A DNA stretch of 64,000 nt from Pelagibaculum spongiae (lineage in GTDB: Bacteria > Pseudomonadota > Gammaproteobacteria > Enterobacterales > Pelagibaculaceae). A program made the position numbers and the translations under genes. The notes under the pieces are model-generated. The model saw only the letters and a list, made by a program, of their open reading frames with translations, did not search any database and was not told the origin of the DNA. The DNA lies in assembly GCF_003097315.1 (NCBI RefSeq), contig NZ_QDDL01000004.1:248001-312000 (forward strand), read 5' to 3'. Below, in pieces: positions 46,183 to 55,335 of this stretch. Position 1 is the stretch's first letter. Each line of letters opens with the position of its first letter.

Positions 46183-47187
46183 ATGAATCCAAATGACGGA
46201 GGTTCTATGCAACAACCTCAAGGACCAATCCATGGGCAAGATGATTGGGCGCGCCAAGCATTGGAAAAACTAGCATCCAACGCACTTGACGAGCAAAAAC
46301 GCAGTCGTCGCTGGGGTATATTTTTCAAAACATTAACCTTCGCTTATTTGTTTATTATTTTGGGCTTTATGGTTTCCGCATCACCGGGTTCTGAAGATCG
46401 TCCGGTGACTCGACCCCATACTGCATTAGTTGAGCTACAAGGCGCGATCATGCCCGATGGCCCGGTTACTGCTGACGATTTAAGCAGCAGCCTACGTAAA
46501 GCTTTTGCTAACCCAAATTCCAAAGCAGTTATTTTGCGAGTAAACAGTCCTGGCGGCAGCCCCGTTCAGGCTGGCCGAATTTCTGATGAAATCAAAAGAC
46601 TCAAAGCTGAATACCCAGATAAAAAGCTATATGTAGTTGCCGATGAAACCATGGCTAGTGCGGCTTATTATGTGGCAGCAGGTGCCGACGAAATTTATGC
46701 CGACAAGGCAAGCTTGGTCGGTTCAATTGGCGTCCTGATGGACACCTTTGGCTTTGTCGATACCATGAAACTACTTGGTGTTGAACGTCGGTTAATTACT
46801 GCAGGTGAAAACAAAGGCTTCCTTGATCCGTTCTCACCGTTATCTAGCAAACAAAAAGCCTTCGCTGAAAAAATGGTGGCAACCATACACCAGCAATTTA
46901 TTAGCGTGGTTCGTGAAGGTCGCGGTGATCGTTTAAAAGAAAGCCCGGAAATTTTCTCAGGCTTAGTTTGGTCTGGTGAAGATGCCTTAGCGCTTGGTTT
47001 GATTGACGGTTTAAAGAGCACAGGTCAAGTGGCTCGAGATGTTGTTGGTGAAGAACGTATTGTTAACTACACCCAGCAAGAAGATGTATTTGAACGCTTT
47101 GCCAAGAAAGTAGGTTTAGGCGTGGCGCAAGCTATGGCTACTGGTCTGGCACAATTTTCTGCCAATAGTGAAACCCGTATTCGCTAA
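46183..47187 (+). CDS. S49 family signal peptide peptidase (short SppA type)
   Basis: Membrane-anchored serine peptidase of 334 residues. The cytoplasmic N-terminus is Gln-rich, one membrane helix (TLTFAYLFIILGFMVSA, about residues 48-65) follows, then a single S49 domain. The catalytic Ser lies in ETMASAAYYVAAGADE and the Lys probably in ADKASLVGSIG. It is half the size of E. coli SppA and so works as a larger homo-oligomer. It cleaves remnant signal peptides and other membrane peptides. It follows rluC on the same strand after 176 bp and ends at a terminator. Confidence 0.88.
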   Translation: MNPNDGGSMQQPQGPIHGQDDWARQALEKLASNALDEQKRSRRWGIFFKTLTFAYLFIILGFMVSASPGSEDRPVTRPHTALVELQGAIMPDGPVTADDLSSSLRKAFANPNSKAVILRVNSPGGSPVQAGRISDEIKRLKAEYPDKKLYVVADETMASAAYYVAAGADEIYADKASLVGSIGVLMDTFGFVDTMKLLGVERRLITAGENKGFLDPFSPLSSKQKAFAEKMVATIHQQFISVVREGRGDRLKESPEIFSGLVWSGEDALALGLIDGLKSTGQVARDVVGEERIVNYTQQEDVFERFAKKVGLGVAQAMATGLAQFSANSETRIR

Positions 47188-47211
47188 GATTTGATGGTTG
47201 AAAATTTAAAG

Positions 47212-47238
47212 GCAGAGCTTAATCGCTCTGCTTTTTTT
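47212..47238 (+). terminator. Rho-independent terminator after the S49 peptidase gene
   Basis: GCAGAGC (47212-47218) and GCTCTGC (47225-47231) form a 7-bp stem followed by seven T. Confidence 0.85.
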
Positions 47239-47299
47239 ATTTCAGGGGCGCAATGTATTTCGCAAAGAAGCCGGATGCTGGTGCGACATTTTCTATTAG

Positions 47300-47788
47300 C
47301 TACTCTGCTTTAATGCTTGATTGTTTAGAGTTCGCGCTTATATCTTTAGTAACCTTGATATCATCCTCGAGAAACAACTTAAAAATTTTTAGCGACTTAA
47401 GAAGATAGTTGCTTTTAAAGTCAGAGGTTATTAACACCTTAACTCTTAAATTAAATAATTTTTTTAAAATTTCAGAATGCCGATCTCTGTGCTCGCGATC
47501 TTCCTCATATTCAAAATTAAGCATCACTTTTTCTTCTTCAGCAAAATGCTCACTAAAGCAGCGAATCAAGCAATCTAATTCTTGGATAAACTTTTTAGCA
47601 TTGAATTTCTGCTTAAGAGCTAAATACCCGAGTGAATTTAAGCCACTAACTAACCCTTGATGCTGGGCATCTATCCTGGCTATCCCCGTCAGGCATGAGT
47701 CGCTCCACTCGATGAGGGGGTTGTTAATTTCCACGTTAATTCCAAGGTTATTTAGAGTTGCTGAAGTCAACGTAGTCCAGTCACACAA
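47300..47788 (-). CDS. Hemerythrin-like protein, one iron ligand missing
   Basis: A four-helix protein of 162 residues like bacteriohemerythrin, which binds O2 or senses it with a di-iron centre. Ligands seen: His in DAQHQGLV, His and Glu in HFAEEEKVM, and two His in HRDRHSEIL. The last helix, where the family has NHI and a following Asp, reads LEDDIKVTKD, so the final His ligand is absent. The centre may hold iron differently, or the protein may have lost O2 binding. The start could be later: residues 1-24 are not typical, and the family start is near LIEWSDSC. It stands alone. Confidence 0.75.
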   Translation of the reverse strand: MCDWTTLTSATLNNLGINVEINNPLIEWSDSCLTGIARIDAQHQGLVSGLNSLGYLALKQKFNAKKFIQELDCLIRCFSEHFAEEEKVMLNFEYEEDREHRDRHSEILKKLFNLRVKVLITSDFKSNYLLKSLKIFKLFLEDDIKVTKDISANSKQSSIKAE

Positions 47789-47892
47789 AAATACGATTGA
47801 AAGTAGGCATGCTTAGTGAATAAATCGCAGATGAAGCCGTCTTTGAGTTCAAACTGTGAATTTCGTCAAAAAAGTGATTGTTTTTATGGTAA

Positions 47893-48492
47893 TCAAGATA
47901 AAGCATATCCCTCTTGGCGCAGCATTTCGCATAACCGAATTAACGGCAAGCCAACCAAAGTATTAGGATCATCTCCACGCATATAGCGAAACAAGCTAAT
48001 GCCTGCACTTTCACATTTGAAGCTGCCAGCACAATCATAAGGCTGGTCTTTTTTTAGATAACGATCAATTTCAGCTTCATCCAACTGACGAAAACCAACG
48101 TGAAATGTTTCTACTGATACTTGAGCTTGACCCGTTTGTGTATTGAGCAAGCACAATCCGGTGTAAAAGATGACTTCTTTACCGCTAACGCTAAGTAGTT
48201 GTTGTGTGGCATTTTGGTGGTTGCCTGGCTTTCCTAGAATCTGTCCATCACAATATGCCAGCTGATCTGAGCCAATAATCAGTGAATTAGCAAAACGGTT
48301 GTTGAGAGATTGTGCTTTTCCTTGTGCCAATCGACCAACCGCAGCCTTTACTGATTCATTGGTAGTTAATGTTTCATCAAATTGCGGTGAAGCCGTTTCG
48401 AAATCGCTAACAAGCTTTTCTAGCAAGGCTTTTCGATAAGCCGAGGACGACGCCAAAACCAATCTTAGGCGGTTGTTTTTAACTTCGGTCAT
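47893..48492 (-). CDS. Maf-family nucleotide pyrophosphatase (YceF type)
   Basis: About 199 residues. LVLASSSAYRKALLEKL is the family signature, FDETL follows, and LIIGSDQLA holds the catalytic Asp. The members at this locus (YceF) hydrolyse 7-methyl-GTP, a house-cleaning role. The longest frame begins at 48555, but the normal Maf start is reached at ATG 48492, which also clears the divergent yceD promoter. The gene lies divergent from yceD as in E. coli. Confidence 0.9.
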   Translation of the reverse strand: MTEVKNNRLRLVLASSSAYRKALLEKLVSDFETASPQFDETLTTNESVKAAVGRLAQGKAQSLNNRFANSLIIGSDQLAYCDGQILGKPGNHQNATQQLLSVSGKEVIFYTGLCLLNTQTGQAQVSVETFHVGFRQLDEAEIDRYLKKDQPYDCAGSFKCESAGISLFRYMRGDDPNTLVGLPLIRLCEMLRQEGYALS

Positions 48493-48581
48493 TGTGCTAA
48501 GTCCGAATATCATCATTTGGCCACAGAAAATGCATGATAGCGATTGCGTTGGCAAGGCCTAGTCGCTATCATTCCGCGCCT

Positions 48582-49115
48582 ATGAAATCAGAGATACTAC
48601 TCGACCAACTGGATCCTGTTCGCTTTGCTCTTAAGGAGCGCGATACTGCCGGTGGGATAGAACTTTCTTCACTTAAACGCCTATCTGAGCTTTTGCACAG
48701 TACTGACGGTTTAGTAGAAGCACGTTTCAGTTTTAGTCGAGAAGGCAAAAAGATCGCCATTCGTGGCGATATGAAGGCACAGTTGAAACTGGTTTGCCAT
48801 CGTTGTGGCGGCCCGGTTGATTTTTCTGTGGAAGGTCAGGTTGCAGTAAGCCCGGTTACTACCGAAGCTGACGAGCCTGAACTACCAGAAGGACTTGAGC
48901 CGGTGTTAATGGTTGATCGCGAGATCTCCCTTTGGCAAGTGGTTGAAGATGAGATACTGCTGGCTTTACCGCCGATTCATCGCCATGAACAAGGTGAATG
49001 CGGCGACCTTATTAGCTTTACTTGTGACGCTAATAAAACACCGGTTAAGAATGAGCGGGAATCTACATCAGATAATCCGTTTGCAATTTTAAAATCGCTG
49101 AGAAGCGAAGACTGA
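48582..49115 (+). CDS. yceD: DUF177 protein YceD (23S rRNA accumulation protein)
   Basis: A 177-residue protein. LDPVRFALKERDTAGG, then the Cys pair CHRCGGPVD and the acidic patch VEDEILLALPPIHRHE fit the YceD/DUF177 family, with the usual ending NPFAILKSLRSED. YceD is needed for normal 23S rRNA levels and always precedes rpmF. ATG at 48582 is chosen because LDPVRF comes about ten residues from it; the longer frame from 48534 reads across the promoter region. It heads the yceD-rpmF-plsX-fab operon. Confidence 0.9.
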   Translation: MKSEILLDQLDPVRFALKERDTAGGIELSSLKRLSELLHSTDGLVEARFSFSREGKKIAIRGDMKAQLKLVCHRCGGPVDFSVEGQVAVSPVTTEADEPELPEGLEPVLMVDREISLWQVVEDEILLALPPIHRHEQGECGDLISFTCDANKTPVKNERESTSDNPFAILKSLRSED

Positions 49116-49135
49116 TATTTTCAGGAGTAAGATAA

Positions 49136-49321
49136 ATGGCTGTTCAACAGAACCGCAAAACTCGCTCAAAGCGTGGCATGCGCCGCTCTCATGATGCTCT
49201 GACTACGCAAGCTCTGTCAGTAGACAAGACTAGCGGTGAGACCCATCTGCGTCACCACGTGAGTCCTGAAGGTTTTTATCGTGGCAAGCAGGTTATCCAA
49301 CCTAGCAGCACCGAAGAATAA
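49136..49321 (+). CDS. rpmF: 50S ribosomal protein L32
   Basis: 61 residues. [21 protein letters not shown] is split here as the basic N-terminal stretch typical of L32, followed by a family-like C-terminus [14 protein letters not shown]. The zinc-binding Cys of some L32 proteins are absent. AGGAG lies before the ATG. It is 20 bp after yceD and 3 bp before plsX. Confidence 0.97.
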   Translation: MAVQQNRKTRSKRGMRRSHDALTTQALSVDKTSGETHLRHHVSPEGFYRGKQVIQPSSTEE

Positions 49322-49324
49322 GCC

Positions 49325-50326
49325 TTGCAGGCTCCAGCAATTGCGCTGGACGCGATGAGCGGGGACCACGGTCCCCGAATCATCCTCCCAGCTGCCCTAG
49401 AGATCCTCAAAAAATATCCTGATATTCGCCTGATCCTGGTTGGTCATGAAGACAAACTCAGGGCAGAGCTGCCTGACACCCCTTTCGCTGACCGACTGGT
49501 CATTCACCACGCAGAGCAAGTTGTAGAAATGGATGATTCCGTTTCGGTCGCTTTGCGTAGCAAAAAACAGTCTTCCATGAGAGTCGCCATTAACCTTGTT
49601 AAAGAGGGTAAGGCTGCTGCGTGCGTCAGCGCAGGGAATACGGGCGCTTTAATGGCGGTTTCACGCTTCGTGCTGAAAACCATCAGAGGTATCGATCGTC
49701 CGGCAATTATTGCAACAGTTCCTACAGCCATTAGTCACACTCATGTGCTGGATCTGGGGGCTAACGTTGATTGCACGGCAGAACATTTGTTGCAATTTGC
49801 ACTAATGGGCTCAGTTTTGATTTCTGAAACAGAAAACAAACCCAATCCAACAGTAGCGCTATTAAACATTGGTTCTGAAGATATTAAGGGTAACAGTGTG
49901 GTCAAGCAGGCATCTGCCTTGCTGGAGCAAGAATCATCCCTTAATTACACCGGTTATATTGAAGGCAATCAGATTAATCATTCTGATATTGATCTGGTAG
50001 TTTGCGATGGTTTTGTTGGTAACGTGGCACTGAAAACCAGTGAAGGCGTCGCTAAATTCATCGCTAAAGTATTAAAAAAACAGTTTAACCGCGGCATTTA
50101 CAGCCGTCTGATTGGCTTGCTTGCATTGCCAATCTTAAAACGACTAAGCCGTGAAATTAATCCTGATGAATACAATGGTGCCAGCCTAGTTGGCTTGCGC
50201 GGCGTTGTGGTAAAAAGCCATGGTGGGGCAGGCGTTAAAGCTTTCTACCATGCGATCGAGACCGCGATTACCGAAGCGCGTCAAGATCTACCTGCCAGGA
50301 TTGAAGAAAAATTGCCCAATCCATAA
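49325..50326 (+). CDS. plsX: Phosphate acyltransferase PlsX
   Basis: 333 residues. It makes acyl-phosphate from acyl-ACP for the first step of phospholipid synthesis. IALDAMSGDHGPR is the N-terminal signature, and SAGNTGALM and DGFVGNVALK are further family motifs. It starts with TTG, 3 nt after the rpmF stop, and is probably coupled to it. It is followed directly by fabD; the fabH gene that usually lies between is not here. Confidence 0.95.
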   Translation: MQAPAIALDAMSGDHGPRIILPAALEILKKYPDIRLILVGHEDKLRAELPDTPFADRLVIHHAEQVVEMDDSVSVALRSKKQSSMRVAINLVKEGKAAACVSAGNTGALMAVSRFVLKTIRGIDRPAIIATVPTAISHTHVLDLGANVDCTAEHLLQFALMGSVLISETENKPNPTVALLNIGSEDIKGNSVVKQASALLEQESSLNYTGYIEGNQINHSDIDLVVCDGFVGNVALKTSEGVAKFIAKVLKKQFNRGIYSRLIGLLALPILKRLSREINPDEYNGASLVGLRGVVVKSHGGAGVKAFYHAIETAITEARQDLPARIEEKLPNP

Positions 50327-50341
50327 GGGTCTACTGCGATT

Positions 50342-51277
50342 ATGACTAAATTTGCATTTGTATTTCCCGGTCAGGGCTCACAAAGCCTCGGCATGCTGTC
50401 AGAAATGGCAGAGAGCCAGCCGATTGTTCAGCAGGTTTTTGCCGAAGCTTCGCAAGCATTAGGTTATGACCTTTGGCAGGTATGTCAGGAAGATGCCGAC
50501 ATGCTGAGCCAAACCCAGCATACTCAGCCAGCTTTACTGGCCGCCAGTGTTGCGCTTTATCGCGTATGGCAGCAAACCTCTGGCGAGCAACCGGTTGCTT
50601 TAGCCGGTCATAGCTTAGGCGAATATTCCGCCTTGGTATGTGCTGGTGTGATTGACTTTAAAGAAGCTATTCAGCTGGTACACTTGCGTGGTCAGTTAAT
50701 GCAACAAGCCGTTCCAGAAGGAAAGGGCGCTATGGCGGCCATTCTCGGCTTAGACAATGCTGTGATTGAACAAACCTGCGCAGAACAAGCGCAAGGCGAT
50801 GTGGTTTCAGCAGTTAACTACAACGCTGTAGGTCAGGTAGTAATTGCTGGTGAAAAAGCAGCGGTGCAACGTGCGGCAGCAGCTTGTAAAGAATTAGGCG
50901 CAAAAAAGGTAGTTGATCTGCCGGTTAGCGTCCCTTCTCATTGCGCTTTAATGAAACCAGCTGCTGAAAAACTGGCAGAGAAAATGTCAGCTTTGACTTT
51001 TAATACGCCTGAAATCACTGTGATTCATAATGTTGATGCGCAGCCTCGCCAAGAAGCTGACTCAATTCGCCAGGCATTGGAGCAACAACTGTTTTCACCG
51101 GTTCGCTGGGTAGAAACCGTTGAGGCCTTGCATGGTTTAGGCGTTGAAGTACTGGTTGAATGTGGTTCCGGCAAAGTTTTGTCTGGCTTAACTAAGCGCA
51201 TCGTTCGTGGTTTGACTGCCGGCAGCATTGAAACACCTGCTGGATTGGAAAAAATGACTACGATGGTTAATGGCTAA
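50342..51277 (+). CDS. fabD: Malonyl-CoA:ACP transacylase FabD
   Basis: 311 residues. It loads malonyl groups on ACP. FVFPGQGSQSLGM at the start, the active-site Ser in AGHSLGEYSAL, and the catalytic His in SVPSHCALM are all visible. It is 15 bp after plsX and 44 bp before fabG. Confidence 0.96.
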   Translation: MTKFAFVFPGQGSQSLGMLSEMAESQPIVQQVFAEASQALGYDLWQVCQEDADMLSQTQHTQPALLAASVALYRVWQQTSGEQPVALAGHSLGEYSALVCAGVIDFKEAIQLVHLRGQLMQQAVPEGKGAMAAILGLDNAVIEQTCAEQAQGDVVSAVNYNAVGQVVIAGEKAAVQRAAAACKELGAKKVVDLPVSVPSHCALMKPAAEKLAEKMSALTFNTPEITVIHNVDAQPRQEADSIRQALEQQLFSPVRWVETVEALHGLGVEVLVECGSGKVLSGLTKRIVRGLTAGSIETPAGLEKMTTMVNG

Positions 51278-51321
51278 GGCTTTTGCCCATTAACTAGTTA
51301 ACTAATACATAGGAAAGCAAA

Positions 51322-52062
51322 ATGTCTGAGCAAAGAGTTGCATTAGTAACTGGCGCTAGCCGCGGTATTGGTCGCGCAATCGCGATTAAGCTTGCTGGGG
51401 AAGGTCACCAGGTTATTGGAACTGCAACCAGCGCTGCTGGCGCGGAGAAAATTTCCGCATATTTTGCAGAGTTGGGCCTGAAAGGTTGTGGCAAAGTGCT
51501 TAACGTCACTGAGCCAGAAAGCATTACTGGCCTGATCTCTGAAATCACCACTGAATTTGGTGCACCGGCTATTTTGGTTAATAATGCGGGTATTACTCGC
51601 GACAACTTGCTGATGCGCATGAAAGATGATCAGTGGGACGACATTATCCAAACTAACTTGAGTTCAGTTTTCCGCCTTAGCAAAGCTTGTATGCGCGGCA
51701 TGATGAAAGCACGTTGGGGCAGAATTGTCACAATCGGTTCAGTCGTTGGCCAGATGGGCAACGCAGGACAAACCAATTATGCTGCTGCTAAAGCAGGTTT
51801 AATCGGTTTTTCTCGTTCATTAGCAAAAGAAATCGGTAACCGCGGTATTACAGTTAACGTAATTACTCCAGGTTTTATTGATACCGACATGACTAAAGAA
51901 TTATCTGAAGAGCAACGCAGCGCATTACTTGCGAATGTTAGCGTACCGCGCTTTGGACAGCCTGAAGAAATCGCGCATACTGCGGCGTTTCTGACGTCTG
52001 AAAATGCCGGTTACATCACTGGCGAGACCATTGCAGTTAACGGTGGTCTCTACATGGGTTAA
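51322..52062 (+). CDS. fabG: 3-oxoacyl-ACP reductase FabG
   Basis: SDR-type NADPH reductase of 246 residues for the first reduction in fatty-acid elongation. LVTGASRGIG binds the cofactor, NNAGITRDNLLMRM follows, and Ser-Tyr-Lys are in GSVVGQMGNAGQTNYAAAKA. The C-terminus TGETIAVNGGLYMG is standard. It has AGGAAAG upstream of the ATG and lies between fabD and acpP as usual. Confidence 0.96.
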   Translation: MSEQRVALVTGASRGIGRAIAIKLAGEGHQVIGTATSAAGAEKISAYFAELGLKGCGKVLNVTEPESITGLISEITTEFGAPAILVNNAGITRDNLLMRMKDDQWDDIIQTNLSSVFRLSKACMRGMMKARWGRIVTIGSVVGQMGNAGQTNYAAAKAGLIGFSRSLAKEIGNRGITVNVITPGFIDTDMTKELSEEQRSALLANVSVPRFGQPEEIAHTAAFLTSENAGYITGETIAVNGGLYMG

Positions 52063-52170
52063 TCCCGTCATGTTGTGAGTTAGATTTACAATAGACCGCT
52101 TGCAACTTTAAATTGTTTCAATAAAATAGCATCGCAGCTCTCAGCTGCGATCTACTAGAGGAAAAGATTA

Positions 52171-52404
52171 ATGAGTACTATCGAAGAGCGCGTAAAAAAA
52201 ATCGTTGTCGAGCAGCTGGGTTGTAAGGAAGAAGATGCTAAAAACGAAGCTTCCTTCGTTGACGATCTAGGCGCTGACTCCCTAGATACTGTTGAGCTGG
52301 TAATGGCTCTGGAAGAAGAATTCGAAACTGAGATTCCTGACGAAGACGCAGAGAAGATCACTACTGTTCAGCAGGCTACCGACTATGTACTGGCTAACCA
52401 GTAA
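52171..52404 (+). CDS. acpP: Acyl carrier protein
   Basis: 77 acidic residues. The phosphopantetheine Ser is in [28 protein letters not shown] lies before the ATG and there is a 108-bp gap after fabG, so a separate promoter is likely. A strong terminator follows. It is the main ACP for fatty-acid synthesis. Confidence 0.97.
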   Translation: MSTIEERVKKIVVEQLGCKEEDAKNEASFVDDLGADSLDTVELVMALEEEFETEIPDEDAEKITTVQQATDYVLANQ

Positions 52405-52427
52405 TTAGTGCCTGACTGAAAAGTCTA

Positions 52428-52456
52428 AACGGGGCTGCTTTTTGCAGCCCCGTTTT
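52428..52456 (+). terminator. Rho-independent terminator after acpP
   Basis: AACGGGGCTGC (52428-52438) pairs with GCAGCCCCGTT (52444-52454), 11 bp, followed by TT. The MITE-like element begins just after it. Confidence 0.85.
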
Positions 52457-52458
52457 GT

Positions 52459-52724
52459 TATACCCAAACCACTTTAAGGTGCAGGATTCAGCTGGAATTA
52501 GAAACGTCTTTAGGCGAGACGTTGATTGAAGTTAATGGTCGTTCTCTTTTCAAAATCAACAACGAAGTATAAAACGTTTCTAAACCAGCCCTTTGGGGAT
52601 CTCTGAGCAAACCCTGCTCATTGTTACCTCTCTTTTTAAGGGAACAACCATTACTAAAAAGAGCTGCCTTGATCATGATTCGCTCAGAGATCCTGAACGC
52701 ACATCTTGAAATGGCTTGGGTATA
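52459..52724. mobile_element. MITE-like element with terminal inverted repeats (266 bp)
   Basis: The ends match as inverted repeats: TATACCCAAACCACTTTAAG at the left and the complement of CTTGAAATGGCTTGGGTATA at the right, with 16 of 20 bases equal by hand count. Inside are three further inverted repeats: TTAGAAACGT/ACGTTTCTAA (52498-52507 and 52574-52583), GGATCTCTGAGC/GCTCAGAGATCC (52597-52608 and 52682-52693) and CTCTTTTTA/TAAAAAGAG (52630-52638 and 52655-52663). It has no transposase frame, so it would need one in trans. It fills the space between acpP and pabC where fabF normally lies. Confidence 0.7.
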
Positions 52725-52759
52725 TGAAGCAAGTAAAAACAAATAGATAACTAGCAAAG

Positions 52760-53572
52760 ATGACAAATCTCTTGAACTCCAAATCTGCAACTGCGTTATA
52801 TAACGGCCAGCGGATTGAAACACCGCCATTAACACGCGCCTTTTGTTTTGGCGATGGCTGTTTTACCACCCTGAGGTATCAAAACAATCGCTTTATACTG
52901 CTCGCACAACATATTCAGCGCTTGCAGCGTGATTGCCGAGCATTAAAAATTACAGCGCCAGATGCTGCTGAAATTATTCGCCAGCTAGAACACATTCAAC
53001 CTGAATTAGCCGAGCAAGCAATTTTACGAATCACCGTTAGCCGCGGCATGACCCAAAGAGGCTACCAACCAGATTTACAAGCCACGCCTGAATTGCTCAT
53101 TCAATGGTTTGCCGCGCAACCGCTAAAACAGCAGTCGATTGCGGGCTGGTTATCTGACTATCGTTTGTCATCTCAACCGGCACTGGCCGGTATCAAGCAC
53201 CTCAATCGGCTGGACCAGGTAATGGCTAGCGCCCACACGCCGGTAGGTAAAGAAGCGATTATGCTCGACCAACAGGGCTATTTGGTTGAAGGGCTCAGCA
53301 GCAATCTTTTTTGGCGTAAAGGCCAGAAATGGTTTACTCCGGAATTAACAAGCTGCGGCGTACACGGTGTTGCCCGAGAATGGTTAATTAACCAATTAGA
53401 CCAGCAATTAAACCTGATATGCGCTTTGCCAGAGCAGCTTTTTTCTGCCGACGAAGTGATTGTTTGCAATGCCGCTCAAGGTATTCGAAAACTGGAAAGC
53501 CTCAATGATCAAGCATTAGGCACCGGCACTGAATATCAGCACTTGCAGCACAAACTGATGGACCATAAATAG
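52760..53572 (+). CDS. pabC: Aminodeoxychorismate lyase PabC
   Basis: PLP enzyme of fold type IV, 270 residues, that makes 4-aminobenzoate for folate. The N-terminal LTRAFCFGDGCFTTLR is the family signature, and the PLP Lys is in GIKHLNRLDQVM. Its place between the fatty-acid genes and mltG-tmk-holB is that in E. coli. There is only a weak ribosome-binding site (AGCAAAG). Confidence 0.93.
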   Translation: MTNLLNSKSATALYNGQRIETPPLTRAFCFGDGCFTTLRYQNNRFILLAQHIQRLQRDCRALKITAPDAAEIIRQLEHIQPELAEQAILRITVSRGMTQRGYQPDLQATPELLIQWFAAQPLKQQSIAGWLSDYRLSSQPALAGIKHLNRLDQVMASAHTPVGKEAIMLDQQGYLVEGLSSNLFWRKGQKWFTPELTSCGVHGVAREWLINQLDQQLNLICALPEQLFSADEVIVCNAAQGIRKLESLNDQALGTGTEYQHLQHKLMDHK

Positions 53573-53602
53573 CCATATCTGGCCCAGAGAAAGAGTTTAA
53601 CC

Positions 53603-54613
53603 TTGAAAAAAAACCTGATTGTAAAAATTGCTGCTATTTCATTACTATTTATCAGCTTAGCTTTTGGCTGGATGTGGCAAGAATTTAATTTATTCAAAAA
53701 TACACCGCTGAATTTTCCAATGCGCTCGGTTGAGCTAACGGTTAGCAATGGAAGTAATCTCAGTCGAGTTGCCCAAGACCTACAGCAAAAAGGTTGGATC
53801 GAAAAAGCCCTTTATCTAAAGCTACTGGCAAAACTACAAGGCAACAGTCATTCAATTAAAGCCGGTAGCTATTTATTGCCATTTGGTATTACACCTGAGC
53901 AATTCTTACAAAAACTGGTGAAGGGCGATGTCATTCAGTACCCCATTACGCTGGTCGAAGGCTGGAGCTTTCGCCAAATGTTGCGAGCAGTACAAAGTCA
54001 TTCCAGAATCAAAGTGACCCTCAAAGGGTTATCTAATCAGCAAATCATGGAAAAACTGGGGCAGGGTGACCGCCATCCGGAAGGTTTGTTCTTGCCTGAT
54101 ACTTATTTGTTGTCAGTTGGTGATAGCGACTTAGATATTTTAAAGCGCTCATATAATGCAATGCAGGTATATTTGGATAAAGTCTGGCCAAAGCGTCAGG
54201 AAGATCTGCCGATTAAAACGCCTTACCAAGCTTTGATTCTGGCTTCGATTGTTGAAAAAGAAACCGGCTTAGCTTCTGAGCGCCCTGAAATTGCAGGGGT
54301 GTTTACCCGCCGAATGCAAAAACGGATGCGATTGGAAACTGACCCAACGGTTATTTATGGTTTAGGCGATACTTTCGACGGCAATATCACCCGAAAGCAT
54401 TTACGACAAAGAACCGATTACAACACTTATGTAATTCGAGGCTTGCCGCCAACACCTATCGCACTGCCGGGTCGCGAAGCGATTGATGCCGTGTTACATC
54501 CGGCAGAAGGAAAATCGCTATTCTTTGTCGCAACCGGTAACGGTGGTCACAAGTTTTCCGATAACCTTAAGCAGCATAATCGTGCGGTCCGTAAATATCA
54601 GCTCAAGAAATAA
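53603..54613 (+). CDS. mltG: Endolytic murein transglycosylase MltG
   Basis: 336 residues with one N-terminal membrane helix (KIAAISLLFISLAFGWMW). The LysM-like part is followed by the YceG domain with catalytic Glu in LASIVEKETG and TDPTVIYGLG. It cuts nascent glycan strands and so limits their length. It starts with TTG 30 bp after pabC. Confidence 0.94.
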   Translation: MKKNLIVKIAAISLLFISLAFGWMWQEFNLFKNTPLNFPMRSVELTVSNGSNLSRVAQDLQQKGWIEKALYLKLLAKLQGNSHSIKAGSYLLPFGITPEQFLQKLVKGDVIQYPITLVEGWSFRQMLRAVQSHSRIKVTLKGLSNQQIMEKLGQGDRHPEGLFLPDTYLLSVGDSDLDILKRSYNAMQVYLDKVWPKRQEDLPIKTPYQALILASIVEKETGLASERPEIAGVFTRRMQKRMRLETDPTVIYGLGDTFDGNITRKHLRQRTDYNTYVIRGLPPTPIALPGREAIDAVLHPAEGKSLFFVATGNGGHKFSDNLKQHNRAVRKYQLKK

Positions 54614-54699
54614 CAGCTGGTCATTATTTTATTCCAGAGAACTGACGGCATGACGATCAATTGCATGGCTACCAATTCTCACTACAGATAGAAGATCGA

Positions 54700-55335
54700 A
54701 TGAGCCACGGAAAATTTATTACATTTGAAGGTATTGAAGGCGTTGGTAAAACAACCAACATCGATTTTGCTAAAGCATGGTTGGAAGATCGCGGCATCAC
54801 CTGCCATTTAACGCGCGAACCTGGCGGCACGCCTCTGGCTGAAGAAATTCGCCAGCTGCTGCTGGTGCATCGCGATGAAAAAGTCAGCCCGTTATGTGAA
54901 ATGTTGCTGTTCTTTGCTTCACGTGCACAGCACCTAGCAGAAAGAATTAAGCCTGCTTTGGATCGCGGTGAATGGGTAATTTGTAGTCGATTTACCGATG
55001 CCACTATGGCTTATCAATGCTATGGCCGCGGAATGGATCTGCAAATGGTGCAGCAGCTAGCACAAATTACCCATGCTGATTTAATGCCCGACACCACCAT
55101 TTTGCTTGATGCACCAGCCGAAGTGGGCATGCAGCGTGCATGGGACAGAGGTGAGACCGATCGCATTGAACAGGAAAAAATTGATTTTTTCCAACGGGTT
55201 CGCGAAGGATATTTGAAAATGGCCCAGCAAGAACCCAATCGTTATCAAACGGTCAATGCTGACCAGCCATTGCTTGATGTACAAATAGATCTAGCGAAAA
55301 CATTAGAAAGCTTGATCCAGGAGCACTTAATTTGA
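54700..55335 (+). CDS. tmk: Thymidylate kinase
   Basis: 211 residues. The P-loop is FEGIEGVGKTT, the DRX-like motif is in LTREPGGTPLAEEIR, and the lid follows RGETDRIEQE. It makes dTDP from dTMP. ATG at 54700 fits the family start (MSHGKFITFEG); the longer frame from 54661 is not needed. The stop overlaps the TTG start of holB. Confidence 0.96.
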   Translation: MSHGKFITFEGIEGVGKTTNIDFAKAWLEDRGITCHLTREPGGTPLAEEIRQLLLVHRDEKVSPLCEMLLFFASRAQHLAERIKPALDRGEWVICSRFTDATMAYQCYGRGMDLQMVQQLAQITHADLMPDTTILLDAPAEVGMQRAWDRGETDRIEQEKIDFFQRVREGYLKMAQQEPNRYQTVNADQPLLDVQIDLAKTLESLIQEHLI

